Assembly (NCBI RefSeq): GCF_036588685.1
Contig: NC_086380.1
Span: forward strand, 30,212,474-30,276,473
Length of the DNA: 64,000 bases
Direction: 5' to 3'
From: Mytilus trossulus
Lineage: Eukaryota > Mollusca > Bivalvia > Mytilida > Mytilidae
Each line of letters starts with the position of its first letter. Positions within the stretch are counted from its first letter, which is position 1. Position numbers and translations under genes: made by a program. Under the pieces are notes generated by a model that saw nothing but the letters and a program-made list of their open reading frames with translations, was not told the origin of the DNA and searched no databases. This document shows positions 14,201 through 23,106 of the stretch, piece by piece.

Positions 14201-15532
14201 GTGTCAACATCATTGGCTGTGACAATGGTAAATATTACACTAAAATAAAGTATATTCTCCAATTTTTTTGTTTTAACTTATCTTGAATTTTCAAATTTGA
14301 ACGGGATTTACGAAATACGAACATCAGTTAGTTACTTTACCTTTAATTCATACTTGGAAACTGAATATGTTTTTAATTTTTACTGTTCTACAGCTCACAG
14401 TCACAGTGAGGTCTTTAACACGTAACGAATAATTTCAAACCTTACCTCACCTCAATTTTAAGACGGAATCTAAGTCAGTTTTAGCGGAACTCTTTGCAAA
14501 CAGACTATATCTCTGTCAATATTACATGTTAAACAAACATACCGTATAGCGGGTTATTTTCGCGGGGTGCAAATTTTCGCTTATTTTCGCGGATCAAAAT
14601 CGCCAAAATAAGTTCCGCCAAATTAAAGGTGTACATACAAAGGTATGAATACAAGATCTTAATCCGCCAACATATTTCGTATACCTTGTTCAATGAAAAT
14701 CGCGAAATTTTACACCCGCGAAAATAACCCGCTATACGGTATATTATTTAAATCTCTGTTATATTTGTTGCAGACCTCATTAGCAATGGTAGCTGTGTTT
14801 CTGGTAGCGTGGACCCCATATGCCATAGTATCAATTTATAGTATGTTTTCAAGTGGATTACACCCATGGATGCTTGTTATACCAACTATGCTGGCAAAAA
14901 GTTGTACATTGCTTAATCCGACAGTGTGTGCCTTACTGAGTTGCAAGTTTAGAAAGGCAGCTTGGAGATTGTTTTCTAGAAAAAATAAAGTAAAACCAAT
15001 AGTTGATGAATGTCAATTACAGGAATTTAAACATAGCAGCACTTCATCCGGCGTCAGGTATTGTTTGTTTGTATTAATGAAATATATTTTATGCACATTT
15101 CAGTAAAAATGGTTTTTATATTTACAATTAGACATTGGTTAAATAAAAAGAGACGTCCGATACTTTATTCGATGAAAAAGACATTGACAACGCCATGGGA
15201 CAAACACGAAAAACGACAACACGACAAACAACAGTATACAAAACACAACATTTGAAGAATATATATAATTGGTCCAAAAGATTTATATATAGAATAATTG
15301 GATACTTAAATATATAGAATGGAGAAAAACAACATTTAAAAAAAAAAATTTCATAGACTGAAAAAAAATATTAAAGTCATTCTTTGATTGAAACTAATAA
15401 CTTTCTTGTAATTACAGAATTTGTGAACAGGGACAGAATGAAAGAATTCAATACAAAGGAAATTTGGCGCACAATGACGTCTTCATTGGTGATATGATAA
15501 TATCACTACCACTTGATTATAACATTGTATAA
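11203..15532 (+). CDS. Opsin, six exons, 377 aa
   Basis: Seven-helix light-sensing receptor of the opsin family, in the plasma membrane. Exons are 11203-11293, 11901-12066, 12988-13115, 13878-14227, 14774-15057 and 15418-15532. All introns are GT-AG and the phases (1,2,1,0,2) join into one frame of 1,134 nt. Visible hallmarks are an N-terminal glycosylation sequon (N3-V-T), N in TM1 (LFN), D in TM2 (SVSDLLL), the disulphide Cys pair C94 and C172, E166 (bovine rhodopsin E181 position) in the EAFGTSCSIDW loop, AWTPY in TM6, and K287 in AKS, the retinal Schiff-base lysine. The bovine E113 counterion position is Ser97. Oddities: the DRY motif reads C118-R-Y, and NPxxY reads NPTVC. Helix 8 lacks both HPK (r-opsin) and NKQ (c-opsin), so I infer a Go/RGR/peropsin/neuropsin-type (tetraopsin) or related opsin. 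The subgroup is uncertain. If exon 5 is read through its donor, the frame ends after 17 more residues at 15,106. Confidence 0.9.
12401..12570. mobile_element. MITE in opsin intron 2
   Basis: A 170-bp element with perfect 18-bp terminal inverted repeats: atacaccttatcgctatt at the left and its complement at the right. Taking CACC as the tip leaves flanking TA dinucleotides, the pattern left by Tc1/mariner-type transposases. There is no coding capacity. It lies between exons 2 and 3 of the opsin. Confidence 0.85.
13185..13400. repeat. Dispersed repeat fragment in opsin intron 3
   Basis: Contains cgccagacgtttcgtctaca, ctcgtcagtgacgct and gttaaggtaatctatcgctg, which I recognise from memory as part of a very abundant mussel repeat. 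Related short stretches occur near 24,050-24,170 and 41,610-41,740 (gccagg or gccaga followed by cgcg). The 67-codon reverse frame over 13,136-13,339 is repeat-derived. Confidence 0.5.
14541..14740. mobile_element. MITE with TTATTTTCGCG-type ends, opsin intron 4
   Basis: A 200-bp foldback element. The left end is accgtatagcgggttatttt followed by cgcggg, and the right end is the exact complement. The repeat then continues with interruptions through the CG-rich interior (gcaaattttcgc / gcgaaattttac). Flanking TA suggests a Tc1/mariner-like target site. It lies 33 bp upstream of opsin exon 5, so its right end may affect the polypyrimidine tract or branch point of that exon. Confidence 0.88.
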
Positions 15533-17415
15533 TTTATTTACAGTGCCATGACACTGCTACTCTCAACTTGAATTGACTACGTTATTCATGGTTTTATCGT
15601 TTCAATACCGTATATACGACTGGTTGCTTTTATGCATGGTATATAGATCTATCTCGATATGACGTAATTTGAATTTCAGTAATATTCCTCTTGGTATTTT
15701 TGCGGAATGGCAAATAATTGATTTTCTTATTTGACTGAACAAATTTTAACATTCGATATAAACAAATCTGAGGAAAATTAAAAAAAAACGGAAAGTCCCT
15801 AATCAAATGGCAAAATCAAATGCTTCAAACAAATTGACAACATCTGTCATATTCCTGACATGGTACAGGCATTTTCTTATGTCGAGTATGGTGGATTGAA
15901 CCTGGTTTTATAGCTAGCCAAACCTCTCACTTGTATGACAGTCGCAGCGAAAGAAAAAATATCCTTACAAGATTGAAGTAATGATAAAAAAAAAGCTTAA
16001 CTCTGTTACATATTCATAATTTTACTGCTGTCCTTAATGAGACCGTTCCCGATTAAAATTTGTCAAAATTCTGATCAAGACCCTGTGAATCGTAGCTGAA
16101 AATTGAAATGAATCAAAATTGGTAAAAACACATTTGTTTAATCATGACAACAATCAGATATTGTTCAGGAAGCGTCCGAATCGAGTGTTTTTCATCCAAA
16201 TGTGTCCCATTTTCCCTTCTTAATCTGATTCGAATCAACTTTGTATCTTTCGAAAGATAAAAAAAACCCGACGAATCATTCCCGAACAGGTCCCGATTCT
16301 GCCAAATGCGCTCCGACTGATATCAGACAGTGACCAGACAGTAAACTAATACTGATCGAAGATATCCTTCAGAAAACTGTTGCCGTATTCGTGCAGATCA
16401 GGTACTGAGGGAACGCAAAAGTATCACAATCTGCTGTTCTGCATTGCTAACATCTCTAACTAGACTCATTCGTATCGTTGTCTGGAATTGTCGGGACTCT
16501 GACGTTATTATCATTGCCGTACTAGTAGATGCGGAACGGTTTCGGTACAGATTGTTCGCATTTGGAAGATCAGTATGCGGTCTGGACTCGATCGGATAAA
16601 AAACAGATGTGAAAAATTTCTCCAGATCATGGCCATTCTACATCACACTATCCAGAAAACACAGAACATTGTCACGATTTTTGTAATGATACAAAAGAAG
16701 CTGTCACGAGATAGTCACTGGTGTAATCTAACCGCCTTGGTGCTTTGCCGACCTCTCCAGACCGTTCCTCATCCATAGAAAGCTGTAATGAATGTAAGCT
16801 ACTTCGTTGAGACAATGATAGATGACATTCGAGATCATTTGGGATAGTCATCCGACTTTTTAACTCTTCGTGTCTTAGCGCTATCTGATCTCAAATGGGA
16901 TCCATAATCGACACTGTGTGAACGCCACATTGACGAAATAAAAATCGGCTAGTTTTTCTGATGTCTAGAAGTCAGTATAAAGAGTTGTCTTGGTCGGTAC
17001 ATAAAGAATGTGGGCACTTAGACCTCCAGAATATGACGAAAGGAGAGTAATTATTGTTCACATTGTGTCTTATATATATATCCCCTTTTTGACGAAATTC
17101 GTGTGTTGTTTGATTTTATGATCATTATGGTGAGTTAGAAAGTAGTAAATCAGATTAAAAAATGTGCAAAGGTGTATGGAGAAATTGTATATAGAAACTG
17201 ATTTATATTTCGATGTTATTTGTCATAATTTATTTTACATTGTAATAGTACGTTTTAAATATGCGTTAAATACTTGCTTTAATGGCGTTAATATAAATGA
17301 TATTGTAGATAATGTATCAATTAAAAAAATATTGTAATCATTAATATTTGTTAAATATAGTAAATAAAAGTTGCAAAGTGATAAAAATTAGTTATGAAAT
17401 TATAATAATTTAAAG
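15533..17415. other. Gene-free stretch downstream of the opsin
   Basis: No gene is supported. About 15,775-15,960 is a dispersed repeat fragment (ggaaagtccctaatcaaatg, ctgacatggtacaggcattt, acctctcacttgtatgacag). About 16,020-17,030 has a higher GC content than its surroundings and reads like an old, unrecognised insertion, with only a chance 67-codon frame at 16,575-16,778. The rest is AT-rich with nothing recognisable. Confidence 0.5.
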
Positions 17416-17616
17416 ATACTGTTGATTCATTTATTTTCGTTAATTAGAGATAATTTGCATGTTTGTGGATGTTTAATTTCGTGGGGTTTGTCGAAGTCTC
17501 CATCCAATCCTAATGACAATTTGTAATTTATTGAATATTTAATTTGGTGGTTCACTTGTACCCACCAAAAACCACGAAAATTGGTATCCATTGAATAATA
17601 ATAAATACACAGTATC
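17416..17616. mobile_element. Imperfect palindromic MITE
   Basis: About 200 bp with inverted ends: atactgttgattcatttatt at the left and aataataaatacacagtat at the right. The inner arms are inverted too (ttaatttcgtgggg on the left, ccaccaaaaaccacgaaaat on the right). It resembles the TACTGT-ended elements at 38,691 and 57,346. The 63-codon reverse frame across it is an artefact of the palindrome. Confidence 0.65.
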
Positions 17617-17780
17617 ATTATTTATAAATAGAATGTCTGACCAAAAGAATGATTTGTACCATGTATCAAGTATATGTTGATTTTTTTGTAATTGAAATTT
17701 TATATTATACATTTAAATATATATCATTCACCTTCCGTGACAAGGTAAAACTACGACTATTGAAGTTATATTTTTATATA

Positions 17781-17880
17781 GCGGATGTGGTCGAGTGGTC
17801 TAGAACGCTGGACACGAGGTTAAGCGATTGGTACTGTAGTGTATTAAAGGTGTGAGTTCGAATCCCTTTTTTTGAACGCA
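17781..17880 (+). repeat. tRNA-derived SINE head (class II tRNA-like)
   Basis: gcggatgtggtcgagtggtc matches a Ser/Leu-type tRNA 5' half with a good RNA polymerase III A box, and gtgagttcgaatccc is a good B box. The acceptor stem does not close (the 3' side reads tttgaacgc, not catccgc), and the anticodon arm does not fold cleanly. It is therefore not a working tRNA, and a SINE promoter head or tRNA pseudogene fits best. Confidence 0.65.
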
Positions 17881-17904
17881 TTTATCTCATCGAAATAAAG
17901 TTAC

Positions 17905-18205
17905 AACAGATACGTTTAAGTCTGCCTCGACATAAAACTCAAAATTGAGAATTATGGTCGGCTGAGAACAAAACTTTACGACAAAAAAAGATTATATCAG
18001 CTTCCAGATAATGAACTTACAATTTGCATGTATCAACATCATGTTTTTGCATGTGGAGTACATAACTTCAAGTTGATACGATCTTCCAGAGAATATATTC
18101 CCTTTCATGATTACATTGAAATAGGAAGGTAGATAACAAGGAAGCTATTGAACCAAGTGTTAAAACTGGTGATGATGAGAATTTTACGTACGCCATTAAT
18201 ATTGT
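17905..18205 (+). pseudogene. Penelope-like reverse transcriptase remnant, C-terminal part
   Basis: Read in its best frames, this stretch gives GRLRTKLYDK, a degenerate middle, then RKLLNQ. It matches the C-terminal coding region of the element at 19,985-21,660 but lies in the opposite orientation. It contains stop codons and frame breaks, so it is dead. It begins about 25 bp after the tRNA-like sequence. The assignment to Penelope-like elements rests on the better-preserved copy. Confidence 0.6.
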
Positions 18206-18419
18206 TAAATCGTCGTTGTTTTTTTTTCATTTGCCATGGCATGGTCAGTTTGTTTTGTACTTACTCTATAAAAAATAAATTAACATTAAAAAGAAAATTG
18301 AGTAAAACAACGTGTAACAATATCATTTTATTCTTTTCATTTAAATTCTAATCATTGATATTAAAAGTATGTAACAATCGTCTATCCTCAAAAAAATATA
18401 CTGGATAAAACTTGCAATA

Positions 18420-18540
18420 TAAAAAAGAAGATGTGGTATTTTTGCCAATGAGACAACTGTCCACAAGAGACCAAAATGACACATACATTAGCAGCTATAG
18501 GTCACCGTACGGCCTTCAACAATGACCAAAGTATTTTTTC
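18420..18540 (-). repeat. Fragment of the abundant caatcatacc repeat
   Basis: The reverse complement carries gttgtctcattggc, a changed caaaaataccacatcttctt end, and the acggccttcaacaatgacca region. It is a truncated, inverted copy of the repeat seen more fully at 20,562-20,928, 32,570-33,046 and 50,330-50,808. Confidence 0.8.
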
Positions 18541-18893
18541 CTTTTCAAAGTGCATTGTACACGCTATTCATATATTGAGCATTAATACCGTCAACGTGGA
18601 GAACATAGAACAATAACAGTTCCTCTTGTAAGTGTTTGCACGGGGAGAAATATTCTGCCACGACATTCTCCACTGAATGGTACTTAAAAATAGGTAACAA
18701 AGTAGAACAGCTAAATTAATTCAAAATGTTTCATCATTTTCTTATGATTTTGTGTTTAGATACACGAATGTAAGTTTGATAAATCGAACTAAAAACAAAT
18801 TTACAAAATAAGCAAGGTACACTTAACTTGCAAGTTTAGCTGCAGTAAGCCACTAATTGTCAATAGCTTTTGGACGGTTTTTGCATTTGCAAC

Positions 18894-19076
18894 TAGTCAT
18901 CTAATCATTTGTCTTTGTCATCTAGTCATTTGGCTTTGTCATCTAGTCAATTGGTTTAGTCTTCTAGTCAATTGGCTTAGTCATCTAGTCATTTGGCTTT
19001 GTCATCTAGTCATTTGGCTATTCCATCTATTCATATGGCTTTCTCATCTAGTCATTTGTTAGTCATTTGACTTTGT
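18894..19076. repeat. 21-bp minisatellite
   Basis: About nine imperfect tandem copies of a 21-bp unit, tcatctagtcatttggcttt plus g, with catt/caat and ggct/ggtt variants. The last copies are shortened (ttgttagtcatttgactttg). Confidence 0.9.
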
Positions 19077-19194
19077 AATATAATTATTGTTGTTTGTTAA
19101 TCTACGAATATAGGGTTAGCAGTAACAGAAAAAGAATTGCGTGCTTGATAATGATATACGGGTCGTGATAAAATTCCGTCCATATTTTAGATAG

Positions 19195-19765
19195 AAAGGA
19201 GTAGGTCCCTTAACGACCGATTTTGGCCTCAAATTTCAGGTTCATCTGACGAAAGATTTTGACCACTTTTTAAACACTTATTTGAATCAAGTAGTTTATC
19301 TGAAATATTCTAACTGATTTAGTCATTAAAAACGACCCGATTCAAGCTCAATTATGAAAAATCTAACAAATATGCCGAAAAATGTATCTTTTTGGATGGT
19401 TTTTGTCAAAAATAAAAGTGGCCACATCCGTGTTCATCCTCAATCTTTATATAATTATGTTATGTATTATCATAAAATACAACTTACATTTTAATATTAA
19501 GGATGAACACGAATGCGGCCACTTTTGTTTCACACGAAAACCGTCTAAAATTTAACTAAAATGCTAGAATTGTGAAGATTTCAGTAATTTAACATGACTT
19601 AATGGTGCTAATACCAATAAATGTGCATTGTATTGTAAAAAAAACAGCCCATATTTATGTAGCAGAAGTATTCTACTTTACAATTAATAACTTAAAATTT
19701 ATAACAATTTTGTGAAACTGCTATATTTTGGGGCCAAAAAGGGGTCTTACTGGACCTACTCCTTT
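19195..19765. mobile_element. Long foldback DNA transposon (571 bp)
   Basis: Perfect 14-bp ends aaaggagtaggtcc / ggacctactccttt. Inner arms also pair over long stretches: aaaagtggccacatccgtgt and gttcatcctcaat against ttaaggatgaacacgaatgc and ggccactttt. The inner spacer is AT-rich. There is no coding capacity. It is a non-autonomous foldback or MITE-type element whose terminal and inner arms cover much of its length. Confidence 0.85.
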
Positions 19766-20239
19766 ATAAAAAATTTGTATTAATTTAATTCAAATTTAAA
19801 TGGTCTATTGAACTCATAGTAATTTATACAGACAAAATTCAAAATATGCAATCGTATTGAAATTGGGAAGATAATTTTAGATGCAAATAAAATAACAAAA
19901 ATTACGGAATTTTTAAACGACATAATGATAGCAATTATGTTGATATTTCACTGTTGGGTACTTATAAATGATGACATTTCCGTTAAAAAAGAGGAACGAA
20001 AGATACCAATGGGACAGTCAACTCAGAAATCTAAAGTAAACTGACAACGCCATGGCTAAAAATAAAAAATACAAACCGACAAACAATAGTATACATGACA
20101 CAACATAGAAAACTAAAGAATAAACAACACGAACCCCACCAAAAACTAGGGTTGATCGCAGGTGCTCCGGAAAGGTAAGCAGATCCTGCTCCACATGTGG
20201 CACCCGTCGTGTTGCTTATGTGATATCAAATCCGGTAAA

Positions 20240-20560
20240 TAGTATAATTTGGTAAGTCACATTCATGAAAGGGAAGGGGATTGTAGTTACGACGTATGGA
20301 ACGAAACGGTTATTCCGTAACGGTCAACCAACTCGTGATGGCGTCCGTAAATTTACGAAAAGATGATTTCAACTTTACCGGTTTAATAGCTTCCTTGTTA
20401 GCAGCAACCCTCTATCAAAAAAATCATGATAGGAAATGCACGCACGCGAATAACTTATCAATTTGGAGATTTATACCCCGTATGCAGATGCTGCTGGAAA
20501 GGTTCTTCTTAGAAATGGAAAGTTCACAATTGAAGCTGAAATCATCTCTTTTGTTGTAAT
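20240..20560 (-). pseudogene. Penelope-like reverse transcriptase, C-terminal part
   Basis: Continues the frame interrupted by the nested repeat: NKRDDFSFNCELSI, then frame breaks, then a stretch corresponding to the RGLLLTRKLLN and YGRHHELVDRYGI region of the family. It appears as acaaggaagctattaaaccg and gccatcacgagttggttgac on the minus strand. Deletions separate the recognisable blocks. Noncoding 3' sequence of the element follows below 20,240. Confidence 0.65.
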
Positions 20561-20561
20561 A

Positions 20562-20928
20562 TAAAAAAGAAGATGTGGTATGATTGCCAATGAGACAACT
20601 ATCCACAAAAGACCAAAATGGCACAAACATTAACAATTATAGGTCACCGTACGGCCTTCAACAATGAGCAAAGCCCATACCGCATATAGTCAGCTATAAA
20701 AGCCCCGATAAGACAATGTAAAACAATTCAAGCGAGAAAACTAACGGCCTTATTTATGTAGAAAAATGAAAGAAAAACAAAAATGTAACACATAAACAAA
20801 CGACAACCACTGAATTACAGGCTCCTGACTTGGGACAGGCACATACATAAATAATGTGGCAGGGTTAAACATGTTATCGGGATCCCAACCCTCCCCCTTA
20901 CCTGGAACAGTGGTATAACAGTACAAAC
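20562..20928 (-). repeat. Nested copy of the abundant caatcatacc repeat
   Basis: An inverted copy, about 365 bp, running from gtactgttataccactgttc to caatcataccacatcttctt and tttttatatt on the minus strand. It lies inside the reverse-transcriptase frame of the Penelope-like element: coding similarity stops at GRF on one side and resumes at NKRDDF on the other. About a dozen target bases (compare gagaacaaaac in the copy near 17,970) seem to be missing at the junction. The spurious frame 20,424-20,636 (-) is the junction of repeat and reverse transcriptase. Confidence 0.82.
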
Positions 20929-20929
20929 C

Positions 20930-21660
20930 GACCCTCATTGTCAGTTTTTAGATCTAAGTCAAGATATGAGGCCGACTTTACTGTATCTGTAGTATCCTTT
21001 ATCTCTAGTTCAATGGGATATATGCTATCCACATAGTCACCACATTTTGAATTATTTAGGGACAGATCATCATCTATATAGCGGAAAGTAGAGTTAAGGG
21101 ATACTGCTAAGTTTTTATCTTTCTTCCTAAGACGATCCTGCATTAAGTCAGCCTCATAATAATAGAGAAACAAGTCGGCAAGTAGAGGGGCCCAGTGTGT
21201 TCCCATTGGAATGCCGACAGTCTGTTGAATAATACGTCCTCCAAACGTAACAAACATGTTGTCAATCAAGAAATCAAGCATTTTGATAATATTAGTTTCA
21301 GAGATTTTTTTTCTTTGAATTAGAGTGGTCCTTTACAAAGTAGGATGTATCCCTACCTAAGACAAGATACTTGTATCTACGTTGACCATTCTTTTTTATG
21401 AAGCAAAGCAATACCAACTCTTTCAATTTGTTAGTTTGGAATGTGGAATACTTGTGTAAAGAGTAGAAAAGTCAGATGTTTTAATGATGTTACAAGATGA
21501 AAGAGAGTTAGATTGTATGTACTCTAAAAGTTCTTTTGATTTTTTTAGTATCCACATCTGATTCACGCCACCTCTAGAATAGGCAGTTTCACAACTTTAA
21601 AGCCCGTCTTTGATTGCTGATAAAATAGATGTCAATAATTTAGAAAGAGGTTTGTAGAGC
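20930..21660 (-). pseudogene. Reverse transcriptase fragment (Penelope-like)
   Basis: Core polymerase domain of a retroelement. In order along the minus strand: PLSKLLTS, an in-frame TAA, YSRGGVNQMWILKKSKELL, then the catalytic A motif DFSTLYTSIPH. Frame breaks follow. An open stretch at 21,281-20,898 then has GIPMGTHWAPLLADLFLYYY and the catalytic FRYIDDDLSL (usually Y-x-DD in this group). The GIPMG...APLLADLF plus RYIDD combination, with LYTSIP in motif A, is typical of Penelope-like elements rather than LINE or LTR enzymes. The last codons of the open stretch (FVLLYHCSR) already belong to the inserted repeat. The other possibility is a related GIY-YIG-less class, which I cannot exclude. 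Confidence 0.75.
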
Positions 21661-21743
21661 ACTTTGAACCCATTTTATGACATGAAAAAAAAATCTTCTA
21701 ATTACTTCAGTTATTACAGCATTCAACGTTCGATTTCGACATT

Positions 21744-21925
21744 TAGAATTAACGAATAACAGTACTGTAGTTAAAGAGTTGCCACTGTCAATTGTAGATT
21801 TGACGGTCACAAATGCAGTTTTACTGGCGACGCGTAGCGGAGACAGTAAAACGGAGATTTGCGACCGTCAAATCAAAATTGACGGTGGCAACTCTTCAAC
21901 TACAGTACTGTTATTCCGATTCTAA
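21744..21925. mobile_element. Foldback element, about 180 bp
   Basis: A nearly perfect palindrome. The left arm has gaataacagtactgtag, agagttgccactgtcaatt and tttgacggtc; the right arm has gaccgtcaaatc, aattgacggtggcaactctt and ctacagtactgttattc. Outer arms also pair as ttagaat / attctaa. The centre is short and CG-rich (ggcgacgcgtagcggagaca). A cruciform or MITE-like insertion. Confidence 0.85.
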
Positions 21926-22398
21926 TGCATTACAAAAAGAAAATATACGATAAAACTTGAAAAAAAATGTCTAAATTTGTCAAATAAAAGAAAATCCGCG
22001 AAACTTTATGAATGATTTTGGCACAAAGACGTCATGGCTAAACGTGACGTCATACAAATGAAAACTTACAAACTGGAGGATATAACGTTACCTGTACGCT
22101 TCAAATTCGGATAAAATTACATTAAAACGGCGAATTCGAGGTAGGTGTTGTTTTGTTTTCGATTATATAGTAGTAATCGAACATTTGTTGATTCATCAAT
22201 TCAAAATGGCTGGTCCGTTCTTAGTTACGCCTGGTCAACCGTGGATTTGACGGCAACTTTTAGCCAATGAAAAAAATTGTTACATCCAAGTTGCATTAGA
22301 ATCTGTAACTTATATAACGATATTATCACCTTCATAACGAAATGTAAATGACATAACAAAAATGTAAAGTACATTAAAGTAAAGAAACTAAATTATGC
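21926..22398. other. Gene-free stretch between foldback and LINE remnant
   Basis: Noncoding, AT-rich, and no repeat could be named with confidence. Confidence 0.4.
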
Positions 22399-22536
22399 AT
22401 GTTTGCTGATGACACTCAGATTTTTAACAAAAATGAGAAATCAGTAGAAAAATCTTTTGATGTCCTATCGATATACGAGAAAGCTTCGGGATCTAAAATG
22501 AATTTTGATAAAACCAAAAGTTTACTTATAGGATAA
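22399..22536 (+). pseudogene. LINE reverse transcriptase remnant (FADD box)
   Basis: A 45-codon open remnant starting MFADDTQIFNKNEKSV and including KASGSKMNFDKTKSLLIG. FADDTQIF is the non-LTR retrotransposon catalytic motif (usually YADD), and the GSKMNxxKTK block normally follows it. Everything upstream and most of the downstream enzyme is missing. A probable 3' tail of such an element lies at 22,680-22,855 in the same orientation, so this may be one 5'-truncated, internally deleted copy. Confidence 0.8.
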
Positions 22537-22679
22537 CTTAAAAGGAAAAAAAATGTCAAGTACATAACACAAATGTCCACTACATAAGAAATTAGGCCAA
22601 CTGTTATAAAGTTGACGTATTTACACTTTGGCCTAATTTTTATACAACTCATACTTAGACATCACACAGAGCATTCCGT

Positions 22680-22855
22680 ATAATGATATAGATATATGAA
22701 CGTGATGTTCCTTTCCTTGTATGGAAGCGGAGTAACTATATGGAGGATAAAGATCAATATCATTACATAACAATGTTCATATCATATGTATTATATAATG
22801 GCAATTCAGGTTGCACTTTAATAAATCATTTATTCATTCATTCATAGCGAAAGAC
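22680..22855 (+). repeat. Probable LINE 3' tail with (attc)n end
   Basis: The stretch ends in ggcaattcaggttgcacttt, aataaat and then catttattcattcattcat, a short tetranucleotide tail of the kind left by target-primed insertion. It follows the FADD remnant in the same orientation. Family assignment is tentative. Confidence 0.55.
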
Positions 22856-23106
22856 AAGTACTACTGCTTCTAGAATAAAATTCATCTGGTATCCTTTTAT
22901 GGTAAAATTTTAGAAATCAATAATTAGAATAATTAGTATTGTTACAATTATAGCTGTTAATTTCTGGTTGCGAAACTAATCGTATTTTGTACAATTTTTT
23001 CAATTGTATTTGACTATATTTAAAACTATGAAGTTATATGTACGAGAAATAGGATCTTACCTTTGTGTTTGGACTGACCAAGCACTTATATTTGAATTCA
23101 GAAAGT

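Larger units (their letters stand above)
19985..21660 (-). mobile_element. Penelope-like element, dead, split by a nested repeat
   Basis: On the minus strand it starts near 21,660 with the reverse-transcriptase N-terminal part, is interrupted at 20,928-20,562 by another repeat, resumes at 20,560 with the C-terminal coding part, and ends near 19,985 in a noncoding 3' region (contains gtgccacatgtggagcagga and gggttcgtgttgtttattct). Stop codons and frameshifts occur throughout. The 3' end is followed by AT-rich unique sequence. Its sister fragment is at 17,905-18,205. Confidence 0.75.

Noticed and set aside
17781-17880. Functional tRNA gene
   Set aside because: A and B boxes are good, but the acceptor stem cannot pair and the anticodon arm is poor.
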